A program made the position numbers and the translations under genes. This document shows positions 17,267 through 27,261 of a stretch of 64,000 nucleotides of DNA, one piece after another. Source of the DNA: Geopsychrobacter electrodiphilus DSM 16401. Lineage in GTDB: Bacteria; Desulfobacterota; Desulfuromonadia; Desulfuromonadales; Geopsychrobacteraceae. The notes under the pieces were generated by a model. The model saw nothing but the letters and a program-made list of their open reading frames with translations, was not told the DNA's origin and ran no database searches. Location: NCBI RefSeq assembly GCF_000384395.1, contig NZ_ARWE01000001.1, positions 1,302,001 through 1,366,000 on the forward strand, written 5' to 3'. How positions within the stretch are numbered: position 1 is the first letter of the stretch; the number at the start of each line of letters is the position of its first letter.

Positions 17267-19510
17267 ATGCTACGTAGAATTTTTATAACCTGTTTGACCC
17301 TGTTTTTTCTGGTCCCTTTGGCCCATGCGGATAGCCTCAAATTTTCCAATATCCGATTGGAAGGGAATGACCGGGTGGAGGGATCTTCGGTCCGGGCGGT
17401 ATTGACGGTGAAACCCGGTCAGGATGTTTCCCTTGAAGATATCGATCGCGACCTTCGGGCGATCTTCAGTTTGGGGAAGTTTGATGACGTCACTGCGGAC
17501 GTACGTGAAGAAGGTGGCGCCAAGGTTTTGGTTTTCATTGTTCACGAACGGCCACTTGTCAGGGAATTTCGCTTTGTCGGTTTAAAAAAGTTGACCGAGG
17601 AGAAATTGCGGCCTCTTGTCACAATGCGTGTTCCCGGGATCTATGATCCCGTCAAAATTAAGCAGAGTGTCGCGGCAATTGAAAAGCTGTATCACACCGA
17701 AGGTTATTATGCGGTAAAGGTCACTCCTGAGCTGAAAACAGATAAGCGGAATGAAAGTGTCCTGACGTTTAATATCTCCGAGGGGACTAAAGTTCTGATT
17801 GATCAAATCGTATTTGAAGGGAATCATGTTGTAACGAGTAAAGAGCTTAAAAATGCTATGATGACGAAAAAACGCTGGATCTGGTCCTGGATTACGGATC
17901 GTGGCACATATAAAGCCGAACAGATTCCGTATGATATAGATTTGATGACATCCCTCTACTATGATCGCGGATATATGGATGTGAAGATAAAACAGCCTCA
18001 GATCAGCATGGTCGATGGCGGGAAACACATGAAGTTGCTGTTTGAAATTGAGGAAGGTCCACAATATCGGGCAGGGAGTGTCAGCCTGGTCGGTGACCTT
18101 ATTAAGCCCCGCAAAGAGCTTGAACCTCTGATAACCCTCAAGGAGGGAGATGTTTTTAGTCGCACCGAGTTGCGCAATTCTGTCCTTGCTTTGACCGATT
18201 TGTATGCGGACCAGGGTTACGCCAATGTGAACGTTGTTCCCTTAACTAATAAGGATACTGAGGAGAAGAAGATAAGTCTCAAGTTCAAAATCGAAAAGGG
18301 GGCGTTGATCCATATCGAAAAGATCAATATCAGTGGCAACACCATTACGCGGGACAAGGTCTTGCGCCGGGAACTCTCTCTGGTTGAGGGGGATCTTTAT
18401 AGTGCAACGAAAATCAAAACCAGTCGTAGCCGGCTTAAAAATCTCGGATATTTCGAAGATATTAATGTTTCTACTTCGCCGGGAAGCCGGAGTGACACCG
18501 ATGATTTGAATGTTGCAGTCACGGAAAAACCGACAGGCAGTTTTTCCATCGGCGCGGGTTACTCATCTGTCGATCACCTGATCGCTCAGGGCTCAATATC
18601 GCAGGCCAACTTTTTAGGGTATGGCCTGAAACTTAATGCCTCAGCCACGCTGGGGGGGTCTTCACAGCTCTATAGTGTCGGCGTGACCGATCCCTACTTT
18701 CTGGATACGCATTGGACCGCAGGGTTTGATTTGTACAAATCGGAGCGCGACTGGACCGACTTCTCACAAAAAGCGACCGGTGGCGCCCTCAAAATTGGCC
18801 ATCCCCTGGGGCAATATTCCCAGGGTCTTCTAACCTATCGTTATGAAGAGAAAGAAATCTACGGTGTTGCCAGTTATGTCACCGATCCCTCAATACTTGA
18901 TCAAGTCGGGCTGTCAACTCTTTCGTCTCTGACCGGCACTCTGACCCGCAATACAACGGATTATCGTTTAGATCCATCTCGTGGCGGGGTCTCGGCCTTT
19001 ACCGCAGAATATGCCGGTCTGGGCGGGACTGACAAGTTTGCCAAGTTTGATCTCAGCCATCGGCAGTTTTTCCCACTGTTCTGGAAAACGGTACTCTCGC
19101 TTAATGGAGATATCGGTTATGTCTTGAAAACGACCGGCGCCGAGATTCCTGTCAGTGAAAAATTCTTCCTCGGGGGGTTACGGTCAATTCGGGGCTTCAG
19201 GACCCGCGAAGTCGGCCCTACGGACTCTGGCGGGACCTTTATCGGAGGTGAAAAATCGGCCTATTTTAATCTCGAATTTCTCTTCCCCCTCAACGAAGAA
19301 TACAAGGTTAAAGGCGTACTCTTTGCCGACAGTGGCAACGCCTGGAAGGAGAGTCAGAATTACTTTTCGGATATGCGTTACAGCGCCGGGTATGGAATCC
19401 GCTGGTTGAGCCCATTGGGGCCGTTGCGCTTCGAATGGGGCTATAACCTATCCCCAAGAGGGACTGAAAAGAGCTCAGTCTTTGAATTCAGTATCGGTTC
19501 GTTCTTTTAA
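17267..19510 (+). CDS. bamA: Outer-membrane protein assembly factor BamA
   Basis: 747 residues. Essential Omp85 insertase of the outer membrane. The signal peptide (MLRRIFITCLTLFFLV, cut after AHA) is followed by five POTRA domains (about 25-375; the fifth contains KINISGNTITRDKVLRRE) and a 16-strand beta-barrel (about 385-747). The lid-lock motif GGLRSIRGF is near residue 640, and the last residues FEFSIGSFF form the usual C-terminal aromatic strand. The skp gene follows after 25 bp, the standard partner order. Confidence 0.96.
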   Translation: MLRRIFITCLTLFFLVPLAHADSLKFSNIRLEGNDRVEGSSVRAVLTVKPGQDVSLEDIDRDLRAIFSLGKFDDVTADVREEGGAKVLVFIVHERPLVREFRFVGLKKLTEEKLRPLVTMRVPGIYDPVKIKQSVAAIEKLYHTEGYYAVKVTPELKTDKRNESVLTFNISEGTKVLIDQIVFEGNHVVTSKELKNAMMTKKRWIWSWITDRGTYKAEQIPYDIDLMTSLYYDRGYMDVKIKQPQISMVDGGKHMKLLFEIEEGPQYRAGSVSLVGDLIKPRKELEPLITLKEGDVFSRTELRNSVLALTDLYADQGYANVNVVPLTNKDTEEKKISLKFKIEKGALIHIEKINISGNTITRDKVLRRELSLVEGDLYSATKIKTSRSRLKNLGYFEDINVSTSPGSRSDTDDLNVAVTEKPTGSFSIGAGYSSVDHLIAQGSISQANFLGYGLKLNASATLGGSSQLYSVGVTDPYFLDTHWTAGFDLYKSERDWTDFSQKATGGALKIGHPLGQYSQGLLTYRYEEKEIYGVASYVTDPSILDQVGLSTLSSLTGTLTRNTTDYRLDPSRGGVSAFTAEYAGLGGTDKFAKFDLSHRQFFPLFWKTVLSLNGDIGYVLKTTGAEIPVSEKFFLGGLRSIRGFRTREVGPTDSGGTFIGGEKSAYFNLEFLFPLNEEYKVKGVLFADSGNAWKESQNYFSDMRYSAGYGIRWLSPLGPLRFEWGYNLSPRGTEKSSVFEFSIGSFF

Positions 19511-19535
19511 TCAACTTTGCTTACGGAGAAAGAAA

Positions 19536-20039
19536 ATGAAAAAAATTGTTTTGGCGGCCATCCTTTTGTTTGTTGCCTCGACCACTTTTGCTGCCGGCGG
19601 AGTTGGTTTTATCGATTTACAGAAGGCTTTGAACCTGAGCAATGCCGGAGTTAAAGCCAAGGCAGATATTGGGCAACAGGTAAAAAAATACGAAGCCAAG
19701 GTCACAGCCGAACAGGACGCTCTCAAGGAGATGAAAAGCGAACTCGATAAGCAGTCCGTTTTGCTGTCCGACGAAGCGCGCTCCAAAAAAGAACGCGAAT
19801 TTCAACAGCGGGCCAAGGAATTTCAACGGTTCACTAAAGACATTCAGGATGAGTTGAAACAAAAAGACGCAGATTTTACCAAACGCATTATTGACCAAAT
19901 TCTTAAGGTGACGCGTAAACTTGGCAAAGAAAAAGGTTATGTCATTGTTCTTGAAAAGAGCGAAAGTTCACTTGTCTATGGGGATTCTTCCGTTGATCTG
20001 ACGGATGATGTGATCAAGGCTTATAACGCAAGCAACTAG
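19536..20039 (+). CDS. skp: Periplasmic chaperone Skp (OmpH family)
   Basis: 167 residues. It holds unfolded outer-membrane proteins in the periplasm for BamA. The signal peptide is [16 protein letters not shown], cut near FAA. A long charged coiled-coil region (about 45-130, [18 protein letters not shown] ...) forms the jellyfish tentacles, and the C-terminal beta part ([17 protein letters not shown]) completes the core. ATG 19536 has GGAG seven to eight bases before it; an upstream in-frame start inside bamA would destroy the signal peptide. It lies between bamA and lpxD as in many Gram-negative operons. Confidence 0.93.
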   Translation: MKKIVLAAILLFVASTTFAAGGVGFIDLQKALNLSNAGVKAKADIGQQVKKYEAKVTAEQDALKEMKSELDKQSVLLSDEARSKKEREFQQRAKEFQRFTKDIQDELKQKDADFTKRIIDQILKVTRKLGKEKGYVIVLEKSESSLVYGDSSVDLTDDVIKAYNASN

Positions 20040-20053
20040 ACGGATTTTTGCAG

Positions 20054-21091
20054 ATGGCGACACTTGATCAACTCGCAAGATTAGTCGGCGCGCAGGTTGT
20101 TGGCGATGGTCGGATCGAAATATCCAGAATCCGCACAATTGACCAGGCGGGTACTGGTGATCTGACGTTTCTGACCAATCCGAAGTATTTGCCTTATCTG
20201 GAAAAGTGTCAGGCCTCGGCAGTTATTATGGCGCCTGGAACCGAAGCTCCAGGCAAGAATCTGCTGGTCTGTCCAAACCCTTATCTGGCCTTCGCCAAAA
20301 TTCTTACTGAATTGCGTGGTGAGGCCTACCCGTATGTCGGGATTTTACCGGGAGCGGTTGTTGCGCCCTCGGCGAAAATAGGACAGAACGTCAGTATTTA
20401 CCCGGGGTGCGTGGTTGGAGATAATGTCGTCATCGGCGATAATTGCATGATTTTCCCGAATGTGGTGATTTATGCCGATGTCCGGATCGGGAGTGATTGT
20501 TTGATTCATGCCGGGTGTCTGATCCGTGAGCAGACCCAGATCGGCAATCGGGTCATCCTGCAACCGGGCGCTATCCTCGGCTCTGATGGTTTTGGTTTTG
20601 CTCCTGATGGCGAAGCCTACTTCAAAATTCCGCAAGTCGGGATCGTGGTGCTTGAGGATGATGTTGAACTCGGTTCCTGCTGCTGCATCGACCGCGCGGC
20701 ACTTGGCGAAACACGGATTAAAAAAGGCTGCAAAATCGATAATATGGTGCATGTCGCGCACAATGTTGAAATCGGTGGTGATTCGGTTATCGCCGCCCAG
20801 ACCGGTATTGCAGGCAGCAGTCGTATCGGTCGGCATGCGACCTTTGGCGGACAGTCGGCCGTAAGCGGGCATGTCACTCTCGGCGACAATATTACCCTCG
20901 CCGGCAAGGGTGGGGCAGCGCAAAATCTGGACGGGAACCAGATTTATTCAGGAACCCCGGCCATCCCCCATAAACAATGGTTGAAATCTTCTCTTGTATT
21001 CGGGCGGTTGCCTGAAATGCGTCGTGAAATATCCGCTCTGCAGAAACGTTTGCTGGAGCTTGAAGATCAAATCAAGGAGCTGAACAGATGA
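20054..21091 (+). CDS. lpxD: UDP-3-O-acylglucosamine N-acyltransferase LpxD
   Basis: 345 residues. Third step of lipid A synthesis: it transfers a 3-hydroxyacyl chain from ACP to the amine of UDP-3-O-acyl-GlcN. The N-terminal uridine-binding domain (about 1-95) is followed by the left-handed beta-helix of hexapeptide repeats (about 100-300) and a C-terminal helical tail ([17 protein letters not shown]). The catalytic histidine region is visible as [14 protein letters not shown] 20054 is preferred to TTG 20048, which is too close to the weak GGA site. It overlaps fabZ by 4 bases (ATGA). Confidence 0.96.
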   Translation: MATLDQLARLVGAQVVGDGRIEISRIRTIDQAGTGDLTFLTNPKYLPYLEKCQASAVIMAPGTEAPGKNLLVCPNPYLAFAKILTELRGEAYPYVGILPGAVVAPSAKIGQNVSIYPGCVVGDNVVIGDNCMIFPNVVIYADVRIGSDCLIHAGCLIREQTQIGNRVILQPGAILGSDGFGFAPDGEAYFKIPQVGIVVLEDDVELGSCCCIDRAALGETRIKKGCKIDNMVHVAHNVEIGGDSVIAAQTGIAGSSRIGRHATFGGQSAVSGHVTLGDNITLAGKGGAAQNLDGNQIYSGTPAIPHKQWLKSSLVFGRLPEMRREISALQKRLLELEDQIKELNR

Positions 21092-21525
21092 TTAGTCTCG
21101 ATACGATGGATATCCTGAATCTCCTGCCTCACCGTTATCCATTTTTGTTAATTGATCGACTAGAAGAAGTGGAAGAGGGAATCAAATGTGTGGGGTTCAA
21201 AAATGTGACAATTAATGAGCCTTTTTTCCAGGGACATTTCCCTGGTCATCCCATTATGCCTGGGGTGTTAATTCTCGAAGCGATGGCCCAGGTTGGTGGG
21301 GCCTATATCGCGGCAACCAGCAAGGCAGAAAAAGAGCAGGTGACCTACTTTGTGGGTATCAATAACGCGCGATTCCGTAGGCCGGTAAGGCCAGGGGATC
21401 AACTGCGTATGGAAGTCGAATTTATCTCAACCCGACGCGGGATCCACGTTTTTTTCGGTAAAGCTTATGTCGGGGAAAGTTTGGTTGCCGAAGCTGAATT
21501 GAAAGCCACTTTTGTCGATAAGTAA
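21088..21525 (+). CDS. fabZ: 3-hydroxyacyl-ACP dehydratase FabZ
   Basis: 145 residues. Hotdog-fold dehydratase of fatty acid synthesis. It competes with LpxA/LpxD for 3-hydroxyacyl-ACP, which explains its place between them. The motif [13 protein letters not shown] holds the catalytic histidine, and [20 protein letters not shown] holds the catalytic glutamate. Its length is normal, and it is translationally coupled to lpxD by ATGA. Confidence 0.97.
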   Translation: MISLDTMDILNLLPHRYPFLLIDRLEEVEEGIKCVGFKNVTINEPFFQGHFPGHPIMPGVLILEAMAQVGGAYIAATSKAEKEQVTYFVGINNARFRRPVRPGDQLRMEVEFISTRRGIHVFFGKAYVGESLVAEAELKATFVDK

Positions 21526-21546
21526 TGTTTTTAGACAGGACTATAA

Positions 21547-22317
21547 ATGATTCATCCGACCGCTATTATTGCCCCGGGTGCCAAGCTTGCCGCCGATGTT
21601 TGTGTTGGACCCTACGCCGTTATTGGTGAACACGTCAGTATTGGTTCAGGAACCACGGTTGGGCCCCATTCGGTGATAGAGGGGCGCACAACGATCGGGA
21701 TAGACAATCAGATATTCCAGTTTGCTTCGATCGGTGCCGTGCCGCAAGATTTGAAATTCCATGGTGAGCAAACGACGCTGATCATTGGTGATCGTAACAA
21801 AATCCGAGAGTTCACAACTCTCCACCTTGGAACCGAGGATGGAGGGGCGGTGACACGGGTCGGTGATGACAACCTGTTTATGGCCTATTCCCATGTTGCT
21901 CATGACTGCCTGGTTGGAAATCATGTCATCCTGGCGAATTGTGCAACCCTGGCGGGTCATGTCGTGGTGGATGATTATGCGATTATGGGAGGCCTGTCAG
22001 CTGTTCACCAGTTTACCCGGGTCGGTGCCCATGTTATGGCGAGTGGCGGTTCGATGATCGCGCAGGATGTCCCCCCCTATACCATTGTTCAGGGAGACCG
22101 CGCCAAGGTAGTGGGGTTGAATCTTGTTGGGTTAAAACGACGCGGTTTTCCTGCTGCGGTTTTAAAGTCGATCAAGCAGGCATATAAACTCGTCTTTCGC
22201 TCCGGGATGAAGCTTGATGAGGCGATCGCGGAGATTGAGCGGACCCTCGATGTTTCAGCCGAACTGGATCTGTTTACCCATTTTCTTAAAAAAAGTGAAC
22301 GTGGTCTGGCCCGTTAG
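21547..22317 (+). CDS. lpxA: UDP-N-acetylglucosamine acyltransferase LpxA
   Basis: 256 residues, the normal length. First step of lipid A synthesis: acylation of UDP-GlcNAc at O-3 from 3-hydroxyacyl-ACP. A left-handed beta-helix of hexapeptide repeats runs to about residue 190, with the catalytic histidine in MAYSHVAHDCLVGN. The C-terminal helical domain (about 195-256) ends FLKKSERGLAR. An 11-bp hairpin and lpxB follow, without the lpxI or oxidoreductase genes often found here in related bacteria. Confidence 0.96.
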   Translation: MIHPTAIIAPGAKLAADVCVGPYAVIGEHVSIGSGTTVGPHSVIEGRTTIGIDNQIFQFASIGAVPQDLKFHGEQTTLIIGDRNKIREFTTLHLGTEDGGAVTRVGDDNLFMAYSHVAHDCLVGNHVILANCATLAGHVVVDDYAIMGGLSAVHQFTRVGAHVMASGGSMIAQDVPPYTIVQGDRAKVVGLNLVGLKRRGFPAAVLKSIKQAYKLVFRSGMKLDEAIAEIERTLDVSAELDLFTHFLKKSERGLAR

Positions 22318-22343
22318 CCACAGATAGCAGACTAAACTGCTTT

Positions 22344-22372
22344 GGCGAAAACGGCATTGTCCCGTTTTCGCC
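22344..22372 (+). terminator. Perfect 11-bp hairpin between lpxA and lpxB
   Basis: GGCGAAAACGG (22344-22354) pairs fully with CCGTTTTCGCC (22362-22372) around a 7-base loop. No U-run follows (TTCTGCATTT), so it is more likely an attenuator, a pause site or an RNA-processing or stability element than a full intrinsic terminator. Confidence 0.55.
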
Positions 22373-22394
22373 TTCTGCATTTAAAGGGCTGGTA

Positions 22395-23558
22395 ATGCAC
22401 AAGGACGTAAACCCACTGAAAAAAGTCATGATTGTCGCGGGTGAATCCTCAGGAGATTTGCACGGTGGAAATCTGATTCAGGCCGCCAAAGAGCAGGGTT
22501 TTGGTCTAAGTTTTTACGGGGTTGGCGGTCGCAGAATGCGTGAGGCGGGGTGTCGCATCCTTTTCCCCGCGGAAGATCTGGCGGTGATGGGGCTGGTTGA
22601 GGTTGTTGGGCATCTGCCAACGATTCGTAATCGTTTTAAGCGTCTGGAGGCCCAGTTACGCGGGGCTGAAAAACCTGATCTCCTGCTGTTGATCGATTAT
22701 CCAGGCTTTAATCTGCGACTGGCGAAGGTCGCGCGCGAAGTCGGGGTACCGGTACTCTATTACATCGCGCCCAAGGTGTGGGCCTGGAAAAAGGGTCGCA
22801 TTAAAACCATCGGTGAACGTGTTAACCAGCTCGCTCTTATCTTCCCCTTTGAACCGCCGCTTTACGCCAATCAACCCCTTAATGCAACCTATGTCGGGAA
22901 TCCGCTTCTCGATGAATTTGACCGGGCGCAGCCAATTACTGATCTGCGACAGCGGTTGAATGTGTCTCCCAGCGTTCCGTTGATTGGCCTTTTCCCGGGG
23001 AGCCGGAAGAGCGAGCTTAAATTTTGTTTTGCAACTCTGATCGAGACGGCGCATCAAATTCTGCAGCAGAAACCTGAGGCCCGTTTTGTGCTGCCGGTTG
23101 CACCATCCCTCGATCTGAATGAAATCAAAAAACTGCTGGCGGGAACTGATTTACCTATTGAGTTGAGTCAGGAATCGATTTACGCCATTGCTTCGGCGTG
23201 CAACGCGGTCCTTTGTGTTTCGGGAACAGTCACATTGCAAACGGCCTTATGTCGGACACCGATGGTGGTGATTTACAAGGCCGCGTTCATAAGCTACCTT
23301 GTTGGCAGTCTGCTGGTGAAGATCCCCTACTTCAGCCTGGTCAATATTGTCGCCGAGCGGGGAGTGGTTCGCGAATTTCTTCAATATCAAGCGAATGCCG
23401 AGAATTTGACGGCTGAACTTCTGCGTTTGCTCGATGATCAGGAATACCGAGAGCAGATCATTCAAGGGCTCGAGATGGTGTGTTACAAGTTGGGGCAACC
23501 CGGGACCTCTAAGCGGGTTGCGCGGATGGCTGCCGATATCTGTTTCAGGAAAGAATAA
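22395..23558 (+). CDS. lpxB: Lipid-A-disaccharide synthase LpxB
   Basis: 387 residues. GT19 glycosyltransferase that joins UDP-2,3-diacylglucosamine to lipid X. The N-terminal signature VMIVAGESSGDLHGGNLI is followed by GVGGRRMREAG, the YIAPKVWAWKKGR motif and FPGSRKSELK, all typical of the family. ATG 22395 has AAGGG about seven bases upstream. An internal ATG at 22428 lies inside the conserved start and is rejected. msbA follows immediately (GTG 2 bp after the stop). Confidence 0.96.
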   Translation: MHKDVNPLKKVMIVAGESSGDLHGGNLIQAAKEQGFGLSFYGVGGRRMREAGCRILFPAEDLAVMGLVEVVGHLPTIRNRFKRLEAQLRGAEKPDLLLLIDYPGFNLRLAKVAREVGVPVLYYIAPKVWAWKKGRIKTIGERVNQLALIFPFEPPLYANQPLNATYVGNPLLDEFDRAQPITDLRQRLNVSPSVPLIGLFPGSRKSELKFCFATLIETAHQILQQKPEARFVLPVAPSLDLNEIKKLLAGTDLPIELSQESIYAIASACNAVLCVSGTVTLQTALCRTPMVVIYKAAFISYLVGSLLVKIPYFSLVNIVAERGVVREFLQYQANAENLTAELLRLLDDQEYREQIIQGLEMVCYKLGQPGTSKRVARMAADICFRKE

Positions 23559-23559
23559 C

Positions 23560-25311
23560 GTGAAATACAGGAAAGATCAGATTTTCAAAAGACTTCTCAG
23601 CTTCGCGGCACCCTATAAGGGGCGGATTATCCTGTCAATGATCGCGTCAGCAGGGGTCGCTGCCTCTGACGGGGTAATTGCCAAGCTGGTCGAACCATTT
23701 ATCGATCGGATCGTCATTGCCCAGGATTACCAACTCGCCAAAATGGTGCCGATGTTCGCCGTCGGACTGGCGGTGTTCAAAGGGGCCTCTCGCTACGTTC
23801 AGGAATACTTTATCAGTACCGCTGGACAGATGGCGATTCAGGATATCCGAAATGCCCTCTTTGGCCAGAGCATGGACCTGTCAATGCGTTATTACACTGG
23901 GAACGCTTCTGGTTCATTGATGTCGAAAATACTTAATGATGTCAACTTGATGCAATCTGTCCTCTCTAATGTCGTGGTTTCGGGCATCCGTGAAACTCTG
24001 ACCCTCGTCGGCTTGGCTGGCGTTGCGTTTTACACCGATTGGCGCATGGCGCTCATGTCCTTTGTGGTGATCCCGGCGGCGGCAGTTCCCGCTTCAATCA
24101 TCGGGCATAAGATCAAGAAATTTTCCCGGCACGGACAGGGGGCAATGGGGGATCTAACCACGGCACTCGAACAGGCTTTTTCCGGGATCAAGGTTGTTAA
24201 GGCTTTTGCGACGGAAGATCGGGAAAAGAAGAAGTTTTTCGGGCAAAACCGGGCTTATTACCGTTTTATCCGTAAGACCATCAAGTATGGTGCCCTCTCT
24301 TCACCGGTAATGGAAATTTTAACCGCTACCGGAATCGCGGCGGTGCTCTGGTACGGTTTAAGCCGCGTTCTGGCCGGGGAGATGACCCAGGGACAGCTCT
24401 TTTCGGTTCTAGCAGCTATTCTGCTGATGTATACCCCCTTGAAACGCCTGACCAAGGTGAATAATACCGTTCAGCAGGCCATGGGAGGTGCAGAGCGGGT
24501 GTTTGAAGTTCTTGATGAAAAAATCGAGATAGTTGAAGCCCCTAATGCGCTGACCTTGAAAAGCTGTCGTGGTGAAGTTTGCTTCGATAATGTCAGCTTC
24601 TCCTATGATGCTGAGCCGGTAGTCCAGCATCTGGATCTGAGCGTCTCACCAGGTGAAGTCGTTGCGCTGGTTGGGCCGAGTGGCGCTGGAAAGAGTACTA
24701 TTGCGGGGCTGATTAGTCGTTTTTATGACCCTACAGAAGGACGGATTTTGATTGATGGCGAGGATATCAAGATGCTCAGCATCCGTTCTCTGCATGAAAA
24801 TCTGGCACTGGTCGATCAGGAGACTTTTCTGTTTAACGCTACAATCAGTGAGAACATCAGTTACGGCTCGGATGATGCGACAGAAGATGAGATTCTGGCT
24901 GCAGCTCAAAAAGCCTTCGCCGACGAGTTTATCTGTCTGATGCCCGAGGGTTATCAGACGCTTATTGGCGACCGCGGGGTACGTCTCTCCGGTGGGCAAC
25001 GGCAGCGCCTGTGCATTGCCCGTGCAATTCTGCGAAATGCCCCGATCCTGTTGCTTGATGAGGCTACCAGCGCCCTCGATACAGAGAGCGAAGCTATGGT
25101 TCAACGGGCGCTTTCTAATTTGATGCGTGAGCGTACCACCTTTGTGATTGCTCATCGGTTATCGACCATCAAGCATGCCGATCGGATTCTGGTGCTGGAG
25201 CAGGGCGTCCTTAAGGAGAGCGGCTCACATCAGCAACTGATGGAGTTGGACGGTCTTTATCGACGCCTCCACGATATGCAGTTCAATGATGCGGCTCCTT
25301 TATGCGTCTAG
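23560..25311 (+). CDS. msbA: Lipid A export ABC transporter MsbA
   Basis: 583 residues from GTG 23560, with AGGAAAG nine bases upstream. The frame is open further back into lpxB, but that part is not homologous. It flips lipid A-core across the inner membrane. A six-TM exporter domain (about 15-310) precedes the nucleotide-binding domain: Walker A GPSGAGKST, signature LSGGQRQRLCIARAIL, Walker B ILLLDEATSALD and H-loop IAHRLSTIKHADRI. It overlaps the following acyltransferase gene by 10 bases. Confidence 0.95.
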   Translation: MKYRKDQIFKRLLSFAAPYKGRIILSMIASAGVAASDGVIAKLVEPFIDRIVIAQDYQLAKMVPMFAVGLAVFKGASRYVQEYFISTAGQMAIQDIRNALFGQSMDLSMRYYTGNASGSLMSKILNDVNLMQSVLSNVVVSGIRETLTLVGLAGVAFYTDWRMALMSFVVIPAAAVPASIIGHKIKKFSRHGQGAMGDLTTALEQAFSGIKVVKAFATEDREKKKFFGQNRAYYRFIRKTIKYGALSSPVMEILTATGIAAVLWYGLSRVLAGEMTQGQLFSVLAAILLMYTPLKRLTKVNNTVQQAMGGAERVFEVLDEKIEIVEAPNALTLKSCRGEVCFDNVSFSYDAEPVVQHLDLSVSPGEVVALVGPSGAGKSTIAGLISRFYDPTEGRILIDGEDIKMLSIRSLHENLALVDQETFLFNATISENISYGSDDATEDEILAAAQKAFADEFICLMPEGYQTLIGDRGVRLSGGQRQRLCIARAILRNAPILLLDEATSALDTESEAMVQRALSNLMRERTTFVIAHRLSTIKHADRILVLEQGVLKESGSHQQLMELDGLYRRLHDMQFNDAAPLCV

Positions 25312-25967
25312 GTGACCGACTCCTGGTCTGGTTTGCGCCGCCACTTGCGGTGGTGATTATTCGCCTGCTGCATCTCACACTACGTTGCCAGGTGCTCGGG
25401 CAGGAGCGTTTGACTCAGCAATGGGAAAAGGGGCAGAACGTGATTCTCTCCTTCTGGCATGATCAGTTACTGATGATGGCCCTCGGGTATCCGGGGAAAA
25501 AATCCAGAATTTTGATCAGTGCTTCCAAAGACGGTGAACTGATCGCACGAGTCATGCGTTTTTTCGGGCAGGATGCCGTGCGTGGATCCTCGAACCGGGG
25601 CGGTCGCGAAGCGTTTAAGCACCTGCTTAAGATCGCCAGCGAGCCCACCGACCTGGTCATCACTCCGGATGGACCCAAAGGGCCGCGCCACCAGATCAAG
25701 GATGGCGTGGTGCAACTGGCACGCTTGACCGGTCGACCAGTGATTCCGATGTCTTTTGTCGCAAGCAGGGGACATCGCTTTGCTTCCTGGGATCGCTTTC
25801 TGCTCCCCTATCCTCTGGCGCGGGGTGTTTACTCCTTTGGTGAGCCGGTTTTCTATGTGCGTGGCGAGACGACAGAGGTTTTTCGGGGACGCATCGAACA
25901 GGCGATGAAAGTGAACCAGCGTACGGCGGAAGAAGGCCTGGAGGCTAAAGGTGAGACTGCTGTATGA
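25302..25967 (+). CDS. DUF374 lysophospholipid acyltransferase-family protein
   Basis: 221 residues. The family is related to LPLAT acyltransferases. The block SFWHDQLLMMAL holds the H-x(4)-like catalytic site, followed by SASKDGELIARVMRFFG, RGSSNRGGREAF and TPDGPKGPRHQIKDGVV, which are the conserved motifs of DUF374. The position between msbA and waaA suggests late acylation or modification of lipid A, in place of a separate LpxL/LpxM. This is an inference; the substrate has not been shown by sequence. It overlaps msbA by 10 bases and waaA by 17. Confidence 0.88.
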   Translation: MRLGDRLLVWFAPPLAVVIIRLLHLTLRCQVLGQERLTQQWEKGQNVILSFWHDQLLMMALGYPGKKSRILISASKDGELIARVMRFFGQDAVRGSSNRGGREAFKHLLKIASEPTDLVITPDGPKGPRHQIKDGVVQLARLTGRPVIPMSFVASRGHRFASWDRFLLPYPLARGVYSFGEPVFYVRGETTEVFRGRIEQAMKVNQRTAEEGLEAKGETAV

Positions 25968-27261
25968 CATATTAACTGTGATGGTCGCTCTTGTTCTGCT
26001 GCCTTATGGAATTTTAAAGGGATTACCCTACGGGTTGGCGGTTCGAGGGACGCTGGAGCGTTTTGCTCATTATCCGCGTTCCGTCAAAAAACTCTTGCGT
26101 GAGAAACGAGTTATTCTGATCCATGCCGTGTCGGTCGGCGAAGTCCTTGCGGCGGTCCCTCTGATTCGTAAGTTGAAGAGTGAACATCCACAACATTTTT
26201 TGGTTCTCTCCACCACCACCTTTACCGGACGACATGTTGCAGCGCAGATTGAGGAGATCGGCCTGCTGGTTTTTTTTCCCCTCGACCTCGGCCTGATTAT
26301 GCGAAGGTTTATGCGGCGCTTGCACCCGGAACTCGTGCTGATCGTCGAGACCGAGCTCTGGCCTAATTTCTTACGCTTGATCAGGCGGCGTAATATCCCA
26401 TTGCTGCTCGTGAACGGCCGGATCTCAAAACGCTCTTTTTCGCGCTATCGCCGCGTTCGGTTTTTGGTTCGTCCTATGTTGAAGGCCTTCACGGCGTTCT
26501 GCATGCAGGATAATATTTGTGCGCGCCGGATTAAAGCCCTGGGGGCTGCAGAGAAGCGTGTGCTGGTTACGGGAAACGTCAAGTTTGATGTCGCAAGCAA
26601 TTTGAGTGAACATGCAGCGGCACCCGAATTACAAAAGATTCTTGCGCCCGGTGGATATGTCTGGGTGGGTGGTTCGACGCGTACCGGTGAAAATGAGATC
26701 CTTCTAGACTGTCATCGTCAGCTTCTGGAGCGCGGGATTCCCAGTTTTTTGGTTCTGGCCCCCCGGCATCCACGACGGTTCGATGCTGTTGCCGATCTCC
26801 TGAACAAATCAAATGTTGCTTTTGTCCGTCGCTCCGAATGGCTTTTATCTCCCCCGCCCCTCGGCTATTCTGTCCTGCTTCTCGATACCATGGGAGAACT
26901 TGATCAGGTCTACGAACTCGCCGAGGTGGTCTTTGTCGGTGGGAGTCTCGTTCCCCTGGGGGGGCACAACCTGCTCGAACCCGCCCGAAGCGGCAAGCCA
27001 GTACTTCACGGTCCGCACATGGCAAACTTTATGGAAATTGCCAAGCTCCTTAAAGAGGCCGGGGCATCGCAACGGGTTGATAATCCGGAAGATCTTTTAC
27101 TGCAGCTTGAACTGTTGTATGCAGACCCCGCCTTGCGCACTAAAATGGGGAGCAACGGGCGAATGATGATTGAAAAAAATGCCGGTGCCACACTCAAGAC
27201 CCTGGAGCAGATTCGCCCCTTATTGCGGAGTCCGGATGAACAAGCTGGAAAATCTGCATAG
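25951..27261 (+). CDS. waaA: 3-deoxy-D-manno-octulosonic acid transferase WaaA (KdtA)
   Basis: 436 residues, starting at GTG 25951. GT30 enzyme that adds Kdo from CMP-Kdo to lipid IV-A. An N-terminal membrane anchor (about 5-25) is followed by the glycone domain ([40 protein letters not shown]) and the CMP-Kdo domain ([32 protein letters not shown]). How many Kdo units it adds cannot be read directly, but a Kdo kinase gene downstream (34067) fits a single, phosphorylated Kdo. It overlaps lpxK by 26 bases. Confidence 0.96.
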   Translation: MRLLYDILTVMVALVLLPYGILKGLPYGLAVRGTLERFAHYPRSVKKLLREKRVILIHAVSVGEVLAAVPLIRKLKSEHPQHFLVLSTTTFTGRHVAAQIEEIGLLVFFPLDLGLIMRRFMRRLHPELVLIVETELWPNFLRLIRRRNIPLLLVNGRISKRSFSRYRRVRFLVRPMLKAFTAFCMQDNICARRIKALGAAEKRVLVTGNVKFDVASNLSEHAAAPELQKILAPGGYVWVGGSTRTGENEILLDCHRQLLERGIPSFLVLAPRHPRRFDAVADLLNKSNVAFVRRSEWLLSPPPLGYSVLLLDTMGELDQVYELAEVVFVGGSLVPLGGHNLLEPARSGKPVLHGPHMANFMEIAKLLKEAGASQRVDNPEDLLLQLELLYADPALRTKMGSNGRMMIEKNAGATLKTLEQIRPLLRSPDEQAGKSA

